DNA of 64,000 nt from Tillus elongatus (lineage: Eukaryota > Arthropoda > Insecta > Coleoptera > Cleridae): assembly GCA_964006375.1 (NCBI GenBank), contig OZ023267.1:79865682-79929681 (forward strand). The letters are read 5' to 3'. The notes beneath the pieces were generated by a model. That model did no database searches, was not told the DNA's origin, and saw only the letters and a list, made by a program, of their open reading frames with translations. Shown here piece by piece: positions 36,670 through 47,740 of the stretch (its first letter is position 1; every line of letters starts with the position of its first letter). Both the position numbers and the translations under genes were made by a program.

Positions 36670-37245
36670 ACTTATTTGCGGTTGCTGTATCCATACTTTT
36701 TGAAAATGATAAAATATTGCAGCTTACTATGTAAGACTGGCAAACAAGGCAACCTCAAAATCATTTTTGGAAAAATATTTTAAAAAATGAAATGAAATAA
36801 CAATTTTAACATAAATTGAAATTCTTGGTTCGCTGCCTAGTCGCAGGGGTTCTCTTCCCCCTTCTGCATGCGCACAATCACCCTGAATGCATAAACAAGG
36901 ACAATGTAAACAAGAAAATTCCTCTGGAGCAACTCCTAACAAAGTGACGGGACCTGCGCGCGGTAAACAGGATTTTGAGGAGGTATAGCTGCAAAATGGG
37001 ATAAATGCAGCTTAAAAAGATCCAACTAAGCTTTTTCCTTCGCACTTTCCGCTCACAATTCCTTTTTATATTCTTCTTCGCCCAGCACCCCTATTCACTC
37101 TTGGTCCCGTAACTTTCTGGTGGACTATTTGCAAGAAAATATTCTTGTGGTTCGGGCAGTCAGCTGGGGTTCTAAGCATATTTCTGAAAAGATTCTTCTA
37201 AACACTCCCATGTGCTAATCTGCAAATATACCAAAAATTTAATTT
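36670..37245 (-). repeat. Repeat X, copy 2
   Basis: Blocks GTATAGCTGCAAAATGGG, CGCCCAGCACCCCTATTCAC, TTGGTCCCGTAACTTTC and GCATATTTCTGAAAAGATT match copy 1 at 27.7-27.95 kb in the same order. The minus-strand ORF over it is not conserved in copy 1. Orientation is assigned only relative to the surrounding element and is uncertain. Confidence 0.6.
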
Positions 37246-37617
37246 TTATTTACAAACGGAATGCGTCTATGAAATTATAGGTGGCAGGTAAGTATTTTTC
37301 CATATTAATCTCTTGAATGATCGGTTTTAATCAACTCAATTGAAACAGTTTCTGCAAACAAAAGAACAAGAAAGGTTTTTTAAAAGAAAATTGTAATTAT
37401 CTGTGATGCTCATTGCTTTATTTTTTAAATTTAGTATCCACGCTGCTTTTACACAGGTTTTACTATGTATCAAAACCGAAGATTCTAGTTTAACGGGAAA
37501 TTTGGTTATCAACATTTGAAATATTTTTATGAAAATCCGCTACCATAACTCACTTAAACTCTTTTCAACACTTATTTACTATTGTTAGATCCATATTTTT
37601 GAAAATGAAATAAATAT
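37246..37617 (+). repeat. Tandem duplicate of the M1-related element's right part
   Basis: It aligns with 36,335-36,717 from TTTACAAACGGAATG through GAAATATTTTTATGAAAATCC, and on into the external flank CAACACTTATTT...CCATA.TTTTTGAAAATGA. Because the external flank is duplicated too, this is a segmental duplication of about 0.9 kb and not a second insertion. Confidence 0.72.
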
Positions 37618-37660
37618 AAACAATACAAAATTTTGAAATTGAAATTTTAATAATTTAACC

Positions 37661-37758
37661 TAAACATCTGTGTATATAATTTTAACTAGAAATGTATGTA
37701 CTTTGTAGTACCTACCTAGATATTATAAGTACCTACTGTATTAGTTTGAGGTAGGTAT
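37661..37758 (+). repeat. Left 98-bp direct repeat flanking the LOA-like LINE complex
   Basis: It runs TAAACATCTG...GTAGTACCTACCTAGATATT...GTTTGAGGTAGGTAT and matches 49,225-49,322 with about five differences. Confidence 0.88.
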
Positions 37759-40056
<2,298 letters not shown>

Positions 40057-40089
40057 AGTTATCATGGGGGATACCAGGCTAGGACCGCG

Positions 40090-40495
40090 AGTTAACTTTC
40101 TTGTTAACACACTTGACTTTTTAAAAGAATTTATTGATTATAGTTACATAAAATACTTATGAATAATAATAAAAAATGATAAATATAAATTATGACAATT
40201 TAAAAGAGACTCAAGCAATAACAATGTAGGAATGTCCGTCAGTGGTCTGGTAACTTCCATATATAGTCTCTGGTGGGGCGTGGACCGAGAGGCGGTTTCC
40301 ACCTAAGTTGCAGTCTTGAAGGTGATCCTAGCAGGTGGCTGGTTGCTGATTTGAAGGTCTAGTTGTTTACCCATTTATGAATAGTCTATTCTTCTAATTG
40401 CGCTGCTATTAATTAACCCATTCGTCAGCGACCTTGGGTGTTGAATCGGGATCTGCACTTCTTATATACATTGTATGAGTTGGCTATTGTTATCT
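40090..40495 (-). repeat. 3' LTR
   Basis: 406 bp, bounded on the plus strand by AGTTAACTTTCTTG and GGCTATTGTTATCT. No difference from the right LTR was seen by eye, apart from the SINE there. On the element strand it carries AATAAA in CAATAAATTC near its 3' end. Confidence 0.95.
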
Positions 40496-40508
40496 CCTCC
40501 ATCCTTTA
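40496..40508 (-). other. Polypurine tract
   Basis: On the minus strand TAAAGGATGGAGG directly precedes the 3' LTR, the position and composition expected of the plus-strand primer. Confidence 0.8.
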
Positions 40509-40594
40509 GAGAACGAAGCCTATGGTTCGTTCCGAATAGTCATCGGGAATCCAGTAATTGGTTTGGAGTCAGCCGTTTTCGTTTTTGATTTCTG

Positions 40595-42197
40595 CTAGAT
40601 GTATCTTGAAGTTATTGTGATTATTGTTATTATTATCACAATGTATAATATAATTGTCCATACACTAGGGTGGTATATGGGCAATTCGATGGTTCCTGGA
40701 ATTTTGCCATTGATTGATTGTAACTGGGATTTGATATTGTTCAAGTCGTGCAGTTGTACATTTTCTAATTTTAGTTCTGGTAATTTGTCTGGGAATATGG
40801 GTGCTTTATTTGTTACCAATTCGATGTTTGGGAGATTGAACGATTGTTGTGTTTCCGATGCCATTTGTACTGAACTAAATCTTTCGCTATTGATGATAAG
40901 TTGGCATTTGGGTTTCAGAGTCGCCAGTTTTGTTCCGCTGATTATTTTGGTTTCTTCATTTTCTTCGCAGCTAAGTTTGATTTTCGTTTCTTCGGGTGCC
41001 ACTATAATGTATTGGGTATTGCCATATTTAGAGACTGTTGTTTTTGTTATTTTGACAAGTTCTTGCTTGCAATTGTTTATCGGTTTCTGGAAGTTGATCA
41101 GTTTAATTTCGCATGGGTTGTTTTCGTTAAGTGCTGTCGGGTTGTCATTTTCACAAAAGTATGTCTGGTCTTTTAGATTCCTACACTTTTCGTTTCTGTA
41201 AGCGTAGTGTTTGCTGCTAAGGATTAGGTACTTGGTTCTAGGGACAATCATTCTGAAGGTATACGGATTTTTAGGGACTGGTAATGCATACAATTGATAA
41301 TAAATATAATCTGATTTGTCTACTAAGGGTATATCTATTTGGAATATAATTTTAAAATCAATTTGAACGGTTTTTATGTTAAATATTTTTTCGTAAAGTG
41401 AAATGTCGGATTTTGTTATTAATCTTGATTTTGAGATATGGTTTTCAATATTTTCTAATTCTTTTGATATAAATTTCGGTTTCAGTATTGACGTATGATA
41501 CGTGTTCAATTTTGAAAAAGTAATTGCATTTTCTGTTGTTAATATCATGTTTAGTACATTATTTAACAAATAACTGATTTGAGTGAGTAATTCCAAATGT
41601 TTTACTCTATGAAAATTTGTTAGTTGGTCGCTTTTTAGACTATCTATTGTATATTCAAAATCGTTTATTCTCGCTACTATGGCTTCTTGGTTATGGTTCA
41701 GGTTGTCTATTGTTTTATTGAACTCTGTTATAGCATCTATCATTAGGGATGTCTGTGAACTAAAAAGTTGATGTACTTGATTTTGATCTTTCCTCAAAAT
41801 TTCAAGAGCTTTATATATTCTGTCGCCGTCATCTGCATCTAAGTTCCCAGTTATTGATTTGAATATCGATCCTAGTCCGTTTATTATACCTCTTTTGTTC
41901 CTAATCGTTCTTGGAAATATTCGATAAAATGTGTCATCAATATTGCTGATGGTGAAATTGATTGTTAAAATAAAAATTTTGTATTCTAATTTGTATTCTG
42001 CATTCATTACGCTTATTATGTTGTCAAAGTAAGTTTTTAGTCTATTAAAGTCGTCGTATAGTTGTCTTAGGTCATGTATATGAATCATTCTCCATTTATC
42101 GTTTTCTGAAAAGGCTTGTCCCAGTTTGCGTGGCAGTATGCCTGGATTGTCTGTTAGGTCTTCTAATTGTGGTTTTACTCTGGTGAAGAGAACGAAC
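40595..42197 (-). CDS. env: Envelope fusion protein (F-like), main exon
   Basis: From the first in-exon ATG (42,088) there are 497 codons without a break. The frame also stays open upstream to a consensus acceptor (TTGCAG, exon starting at 42,197). Visible features: a furin-type site RNKR at residues 63-66, followed at once by a Gly/Ile-rich fusion-peptide-like segment; a long coiled-coil-like region (about residues 90-200) with asparagine-linked sites; a Cys-rich part (about 300-400); and a C-terminal membrane anchor (about 477-493) with a very short tail. This is the layout of insect errantivirus Env and baculovirus F proteins, which mediate membrane fusion. With the small first exon the product would be 543 residues. 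The plus-strand ORFs here are shadows. Confidence 0.88.
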
Positions 42198-42330
42198 CTG
42201 CAAGGTGAAGGTTACGTAAATTGGTGATCGTCTGTTCGTCAGTTTTGTCGTTTAGTATTATTGATTTATTAGTCAGTTTCTTACGTCATGTCTCGTTTGT
42301 CAATTATCCGAATATCTAGGTTCGACTTAG

Positions 42331-43866
42331 CTAGGTGATATAATCGGACTGTTTGTTTAATCTATTTAATTGGAATGAGTTATTTTTTTCGTTGTTACAA
42401 TATTGGCAAGCTCTAATAAAAGCTTTGATTTTTTGTTTCATTTTGGGTAAAAGAAATTTAGTTTTCATTCTTAAATATGTCTCCTTCGCATTTCTGTGAT
42501 CTCTTTTACTTTCGTGAAATAAAACTATTGCGTCGTTAATTTCATTGTCGTTTATCTTCATGATTTTCTCTGGTTTATTTATATTATTTAATTTTGATTG
42601 AGTTTCCATATTTACGGGATTTACTTCCGACTTGTAAACCTTATTGTGTGAGAATTTCCTTTCGTTATTGATTTCTGATTTTATTATTTCTGAAATTGGT
42701 TCCGTACCTATTTGCCGATGGTAGTCCTCTACCTGAATCAAATTATTACTTAACTTATCATTTTGCGTGGTGCCTGTATATTTTATTTTGTTCGGAATAA
42801 CCGCCCTGTAACAAGGTGCTTTTGTATTTGCGATAAACTCTTCGATTTTAACGGGTTGGTCGATTTTATTGTGTTCTTTACACATTGAATATACATATTT
42901 CATTATACTGTCTGCATTGCTCGCTTCTTGTCGAGGCTTGTGCAAGACATCTAACCTAATTTTATCTGTAATATTTTTTTGTACACTCCCCGTATAATTC
43001 ATATTATAATTCTGGTGATGGGAAAATATATTTAATATCCTATTCGTTTTATTTTGAATTTGATCCGTTATATCGTTTTGTATCGTCCTCGTATCACTCA
43101 CATTTTTATTTCGACGATATTCATATGTGTTTAATGAAACTTGATCCCGTTTACATTTATTATGGGTAAAGATTTTTCCTGTGTCCTTTGTTAATTGTAA
43201 CCTTCTATCGTCATCGTTTAATGGCTGATTACGCTTTCCTAGGTCGAGTTCAAGTGCAATAATGCTTCTGTCTATTGTATTACTTACGTTAAGGTGATTC
43301 ATTTCATCATTTGCTTTGATGCTCCTACTTATCCGATTGTTATTGCTACTACTATTACTACCCATTTTGTCTTCATGATCCCTTGTATAAGGGAAGTTTA
43401 TCTTAATGCTTCGATTTTTTAAATTGAGTCTCTGGTTTTTAAAATCAATGTTCGCTTGATTCTTTATCAGGAAGTCAATTCCAATAAGAGCTATGAAATT
43501 TTTGTTAAATTCAAATAGGCAAAACTCTTGTTCACTGTCTGTTAGTGAGTTTAAAATTATTTTAACTCTATTATTATGGCTGGAGTAACCATGCGAACTT
43601 TTTATCAAAAACGGGTGATTGTAAATCTTATTATAAAAGTTGTTATATGCTATGGACGGGTTTAAAAGGCTCTTAGTACTACCGGAGTCGAGCAGTATTT
43701 TTCCGGGTAGTTCTTTTATTATTACGTAGGGTAATTGGGATACTGTGTTAAAATTATTAATATCTATTACGGTTCTGTTTTTGAGCTCCCTGCTATCGGA
43801 AAATTTGATGCTGTGCATCGTATAATTCGGAGGGTGATTGTTCATTATATGTTGCGTCATAATTTA
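42331..43866 (-). CDS. pol: Shortened Pol: protease and integrase zinc-binding motif, no RT
   Basis: The ATG at 43,860 gives 509 codons; a stop just upstream limits the frame to about 43,863. It overlaps gag by about 70 bases in the +1 frame. An aspartic protease lies at residues 45-130, with DSG at 58-60 and a GIDFL at about 124. Residues 150-445 are Asn/Lys-rich low-complexity sequence with recurring TQND/ITD phrases and no RT, RNase H or YxDD-type motif. Residues 449-488 form H-x5-H-x29-C-x2-C, the integrase N-terminal zinc motif, followed by a stop with no catalytic core. A normal errantivirus pol is roughly twice as long. The open frame despite the loss is unusual. A complete relative must supply RT and integrase. 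Confidence 0.85.
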
Positions 43867-45025
43867 ATTCTTCTGGTAAGAAATGTTGTCTTCTTTCTAA
43901 TTCATTGAAAGGAAAAGAATTATTCGTTTCGTTATAGTTTATTTCTTCTGGTATGAAATTTTGTCTTTTTTGAAAATTGTTGGAAGGAAAATTTTTTCGT
44001 CTATTTTGTGAGGGTTGTTGTCGGCTGAAATTAGTATGTCTCGTGTTATTACTGCCGACATCCATAGCCTGTGGATATCTTCTAGTATTGTCATTAGGGT
44101 TGTACGTCGGTCTTCTCATTGAGAATTGATTTGAAGGGTTCCCCTGAAATTGTGGGTGAGACATTTGGGGTCTGTTTGAATTATAGTTAAAAGGTGCACG
44201 ATAATTTTGTTGTTGGAAGGGTTTTTGAAATTGAATATTGTTAAAATTTGGGGTATTTCTTTGGAAAACTGGTTTTTGTTGTTTGTCGTGCCTGTTATTG
44301 TTATTATTGTTGAAATTTGACCGTTGTAATAATCTGTCCCTATATTCATAATTTTCCTCGGAAAATATAAATTTTAAAGCTTGTTCTATGCTGTCTGGTC
44401 GAGTGGATCTGACCACCATACCAAGGGGGTTTTTTAATCCACCGATAAACGCTTTCAGTGTCTGTTGTCTGTACATGTTTTGTTTTAATACTAAAATTCC
44501 CTCGTTACGTTCATTAGATATTAAATTAGAGATGAGTAATTGTTCAATGTGTCTGCAACGATTACTGAACGCTAAGGCATCCTCGTTATGTCTCTGTTTC
44601 AGTGTCAATAATTCGCCTAGTAAGCTGATTTCATCACGCTGGTCAGTGAAGTTCTCAACAATTGCCCGTCTTAAGTCTACCCATGTGTTTATAATTTTAG
44701 TGTTAATGATTAACCTGGCTTGTGCAATTAGTTTCGTTTGAATATAATTTAATAGAAAATGGTTAAGATATAAATTTGGATTATCTGCATCATAGAATTG
44801 GTTCATTACTAGATCACAAGCTTTTAAGAAGTTCCCTACATTTTCAGGTTGTCCGTTAAATTCGGGGATTGCTTTAAGGTAAAACTCTTGGAATTGATTT
44901 GCCATATTTAAATTGTTTCTAGAATTATTTATATCGGGTTGTTCTACAATATCAATTTCGCCAATACTAATATTTCTTAATCTATATTCCAAATGTTCTA
45001 AATTATCAATATCGCTATCAGACAT
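43793..45025 (-). CDS. gag: Gag capsid protein of the errantivirus-like element
   Basis: 410 codons from ATG at 45,025. The N-terminal acidic segment is followed by a capsid-like helical domain (about residues 40-250) with phrases such as IPEFNGQPENVGNFLKACD, WVDLRRAIVENFTD and LTLKQRHNEDALAF. These are typical of gypsy-group Gag. The C-terminal 150 residues are Asn/Gln/Arg/Pro-rich without a CCHC knuckle, also usual for errantiviruses, and probably bind RNA. The product would assemble the particle. The ORF ends CGA-TAG inside the overlap with pol, where a +1 shift would enter the pol frame. It is intact. Confidence 0.9.
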   Translation of the reverse strand: MSDSDIDNLEHLEYRLRNISIGEIDIVEQPDINNSRNNLNMANQFQEFYLKAIPEFNGQPENVGNFLKACDLVMNQFYDADNPNLYLNHFLLNYIQTKLIAQARLIINTKIINTWVDLRRAIVENFTDQRDEISLLGELLTLKQRHNEDALAFSNRCRHIEQLLISNLISNERNEGILVLKQNMYRQQTLKAFIGGLKNPLGMVVRSTRPDSIEQALKFIFSEENYEYRDRLLQRSNFNNNNNNRHDKQQKPVFQRNTPNFNNIQFQKPFQQQNYRAPFNYNSNRPQMSHPQFQGNPSNQFSMRRPTYNPNDNTRRYPQAMDVGSNNTRHTNFSRQQPSQNRRKNFPSNNFQKRQNFIPEEINYNETNNSFPFNELERRQHFLPEELNYDATYNEQSPSELYDAQHQIFR

Positions 45026-45091
45026 ATAATATTATCAATATATGAGGAAATACAGTATATATATAGGAAATAAAGAAAGCAAACAACTTAC

Positions 45092-45120
45092 AGAATCGAT
45101 GCTATTGCTGCTGTCTTCAT
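45092..45120 (-). CDS. env: Predicted first coding exon of env (signal-peptide start)
   Basis: An ATG at 45,120 opens nine codons plus two bases before the donor GTAAGT. Unspliced, it would stop almost at once. Spliced to 42,197 it continues in the env frame and produces a hydrophobic N-terminal segment like a signal peptide, which the main exon alone lacks. It lies in the leader between the primer site and the gag ATG. Confidence 0.75.
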
Positions 45121-45198
45121 GACGTCTCTCTTGATCGGTTCTTTGGCTGTTAAGCGTTGAAACGCAAAGAATCAATATACTTTTGGTTCTTCAGCACT

Positions 45199-45216
45199 AT
45201 CCTACCGACTGCGCCA
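45199..45216 (-). other. Primer-binding site, tRNA-Ser type
   Basis: On the plus strand TATCCTACCGACTGCGCCA is the 3' end of a serine tRNA including CCA. On the element strand this gives TGGCGCAGTCGGTAGGATA immediately after the 5' LTR, overlapping it by one base. Several errantiviruses use tRNA-Ser. Confidence 0.88.
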
Positions 45217-45533
45217 GTTAACTTTCTTGTTAACACACTTGACTTTTTAAAAGAATTTATTGATTATAGTTACATAAAATACTTATGAATAATAATAAAA
45301 AATGATAAATATAAATTATGACAATTTAAAAGAGACTCAAGCAATAACAATGTAGGAATGTCCGTCAGTGGTCTGGTAACTTCCATATATAGTCTCTGGT
45401 GGGGCGTGGACCGAGAGGCGGTTTCCACCTAAGTTGCAGTCTTGAAGGTGATCCTAGCAGGTGGCTGGTTGCTGATTTGAAGGTCTAGTTGTTTACCCAT
45501 TTATGAATAGTCTATTCTTCTAATTGCGCTGCT

Positions 45534-45894
45534 GAACCTCGGTGGTTCAGAGGTAAGAACGTGTGCCTCTGAACCGAAGGGTACTGGGTTCGATCCCGGC
45601 GTACTCCTTTCACTTTTTCAGTACAAACTGTAAAATTAACATCAACCGAGGTTCTGGCATTGTATTTGAGCAAGTTGAATGTCTGCACGTTCCGCCCTTC
45701 GGAGGGGGCGTAAAGCCGTCGGTCCCGTGTCCATGCGATGTTGGGCACGTTAAAGATCCCTACCCTCCTTACAGAAAGACAGGGGTTCGGCAAAATTTCC
45801 AGGATAGTGAGGTGAAACTGCTCCCTGGCGTCGGTGATTGGCCATAGTCGCGGAAATAGGCCGACGTTAAAGAAACAAAAACACACACACACAC
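45534..45894 (+). mobile_element. SINE family S, full-length, inserted in the 5' LTR
   Basis: A 361-bp tRNA-derived SINE flanked by perfect 12-bp duplications AATTGCGCTGCT (45,522-45,533 and 45,895-45,906). The head has A box CGGTGGTTCAGAGGTAAGAA and B box GGGTTCGATCCC. A central domain (CGTAAAGCCGTCGGTCCCGT, GATGTTGGGCACGTTAAAGA) follows, and it ends with ACGTTAAAGAAACAAAAACA and a short CA run. Its orientation is opposite to the host element. The open frames on both strands are shadows. This is the reference copy of the family here. Confidence 0.95.
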
Positions 45895-45959
45895 AATTGC
45901 GCTGCTATTAATTAACCCATTCGTCAGCGACCTTGGGTGTTGAATCGGGATCTGCACTT

Positions 45960-45967
45960 CTTATATA
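45960..45967 (-). promoter_or_regulatory. TATA box of the 5' LTR
   Basis: TATATAAG on the element strand, with the SINE inserted about 65 bp downstream of it, so transcripts from this LTR would run into the SINE. Confidence 0.55.
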
Positions 45968-45998
45968 CATTGTATGAGTTGGCTATTGTTATCTCGCG

Positions 45999-46935
45999 AA
46001 TCTTCAGGCAAAACAATTTTACAGTGGAAATCCCCGACCGCGAGGCATGGCGGGGGGGGACGTTCACGGGTGGATTTGTCGGGGAGCGTAGGACGGAGGC
46101 AGGTGTTTATTCGGAAGGACCGAGGGTAAGTCATAGTATTTCCCTCGGAGCTCATGCAACGGTCTTTCAGGCCGAAATGTAAGCCATCTTGCACTGCGTG
46201 CCAGAGAACAAGAAGAGGGGCTACACCAGCAAACGGATCCTGATAGCGTCAGACAGCCAGGCACGCTTAAGGAACTAAGTAGCCCACGAATAAATTCCAG
46301 GCTGGTAAGTGAATGCCGAGACGAGACGAGGGACCTGGCTGGGCAGAATAAGGTCACCCTCATCTGGGTGGCGGGTCACTCGGGGGTCAAAGGCAACGAA
46401 GAAGCCGAGAGTCTCGCGAAGAGAGGGCCAGCAGAACCATTTATAGGACCAGAACCGATTCTGAACGTGACAAAGAGCACTGCCAGGGGATCCATTAAGT
46501 CCTGGGTCAGAAACAAACACAAGGTGTGCTGGGCAGACTGTCCAGGACATGGGAAGTCAGTAATTTATGAACCCAGTTCAAAAAGAGCTGTGGAGCTGCT
46601 AAATCTTAGCAAAAGACAGCTCAGGCACATAAGAGGACTCTTGACGGGACACATGTCCGTCAAGAAACACCTGCATAGAATGGGGCGGTTCGAGGGGGAC
46701 CTGATATGCAGACTCTGCGGCGAGGGGAAGGAACCCAACCCAGCACATCTTGTGCGAGTGTAAAGGTCTGGACGGCAAAAGACCACTGATCTATGGTCAG
46801 ACTAAACCGGAGATAGAGCAATATAAAACTTCACCTTACCAATTGCTGTGCAGACTAGTTCAAGGCACAGTGATTTTTGAATGGGTGCAGTAGAAAAGAC
46901 AAAGGGCATGCACAATAAGGCAAAGGCTGCGGTGC
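45999..46935 (+). pseudogene. LOA-like LINE C: RNase H and C-terminal region
   Basis: Taking out the LTR element and one CGCG joins 40,055-40,089 to this stretch in frame: MGDTRLGPR before the site, IFRQNNFTVEIPDREAW after it. An RNase H domain follows with FQAEM (catalytic Glu), ILIASDSQA (Asp) and VAGHSGVKGNEEAESLAKRG (His and last Asp region) in shifted frames. The first Asp box region, TFTGGFVG, is damaged. The C-terminal zinc-like part ELLNLSKRQLRHIRGLLTGH...CRLCGEG follows, with the end FEWVQ near 46,890. RNase H in the polyprotein fits the I/LOA branch. Several frame breaks. Confidence 0.85.
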
Positions 46936-46984
46936 TATCGGTGCGGGAAAGAAGCGGACGAGCCCCAAGGAAGAAGAAAAAAGA

Positions 46985-47740
46985 CGGGAAAGGAATTATA
47001 TGCTTTGGCAAAATCTTTCAGGCCGATAAGCCTGACTTTATTTTTTCTAAAATTGCTAGAGAGAGTGACCGACAGGCACATTAGGGACACGGTGCTGAGC
47101 ATATATCCGCTCAGCGCGAGTCAGTGTGCCTAGCAAGCGGGCAAATCGTGTGAACTGGCTGTACATGAGGTGGTCAGCAAGACAGAAAAGACACTGGATA
47201 AAGAAATTGCACTGGGTGCATTCCTAGACATAGAGGGGCGTTCGGCAACAACCCTCTCCTATCTATCAAAAGAGCAGTGGAATGCATGAGGTGCCACTAG
47301 GAAATTTGCCGATGGATCTCAAACATGTTAGAACACAGGGACATATACGCCTCAGTCAATGAAGAAACCACTGGAGTGCGGGCTACACGGAGATGCCCGC
47401 AGGGGGTATAATGTTTCCTCTGTTGCGGTGCCTAGTGGTGGACGAACTCCTACGGGATCTAAACGAGGCAGGTTACATAGCTGTAGGCTATGCAGATGAC
47501 ATAACCATTATAACATCTGGAAAGTTTGGAGGAATCGTGTCAGAGACGATGCAGAGAGCTCTAAAACTTGTAGAAAAATGGTGCGGCAGAGAGGGGAGGC
47601 GGTAAATCCGCTGAAAAGCTCTGTCGTTCCATTTACAGGAAAAAAAGCAGGGCGGGCTAAAACAGGTGTGCATATAGGGCACCTTCATCCCAAGCACCAC
47701 GAGGGTCAAGTATCTAGGGGTTACCCTGGATAGCACGTTG
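46985..47740 (+). pseudogene. LINE D reverse transcriptase remnant
   Basis: In broken frames: SFRPISLT, FFLKLLERVTDRHIRDTVL, QAGKSCELAVHEVVSKTEKTL, LGAFLDIEG (motif A), RRCPQGG (motif B region), then VGYADDITIITSGKFG with intact catalytic YADD in the frame 47,393-47,605, and VKYLGVTLDS leading into the next ORF. At least four stops or frameshifts. It would synthesise cDNA in an active element. Confidence 0.82.

Larger units (their letters stand above)
42198..45091 (-). other. Predicted intron of the env mRNA
   Basis: Donor GTAAGT at 45,091-45,086 and acceptor TTGCAG ending at 42,198, both on the minus strand. The intron removes all of gag and pol. Exon 1 leaves two bases of a codon and exon 2 supplies one, so the frame is kept. 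Env from a spliced subgenomic RNA is the established mode in errantiviruses. Confidence 0.75.
45216..45994 (-). repeat. 5' LTR, interrupted by a SINE
   Basis: It is the same 406 bp as the left LTR once 361 bp of SINE and one 12-bp duplication are removed. On the element strand a TATA box (TATATAAG, plus-strand 45,960-45,967) lies only about 30 bp from the LTR start, as in short-U3 errantivirus LTRs. Confidence 0.95.
40086..45998 (-). mobile_element. Errantivirus-like (gypsy group) LTR element with env, lacking RT
   Basis: The target duplication CGCG occurs at 40,086-40,089 and 45,995-45,998. The element proper spans 40,090-45,994 with 406-bp LTRs that look identical after removing a SINE. 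In element order: 5' LTR, tRNA-Ser primer site, leader with a splice donor, gag, a protease-containing pol ORF in another frame, env, polypurine tract, 3' LTR. No RT, RNase H or integrase core is encoded. Identical LTRs and open frames suggest a recent insertion that must have used enzymes from a complete relative. It sits inside the RNase H region of LINE C. Confidence 0.92.

Noticed and set aside
40599..41201. 200-codon plus-strand ORF
   Set aside because: It is opposite env, which shows a cleavage site, a membrane anchor and matching splice signals.
45534..45620. A functional tRNA gene
   Set aside because: The tRNA-like head recurs with the same non-tRNA body in other copies and is flanked by a target duplication, so it is a SINE.
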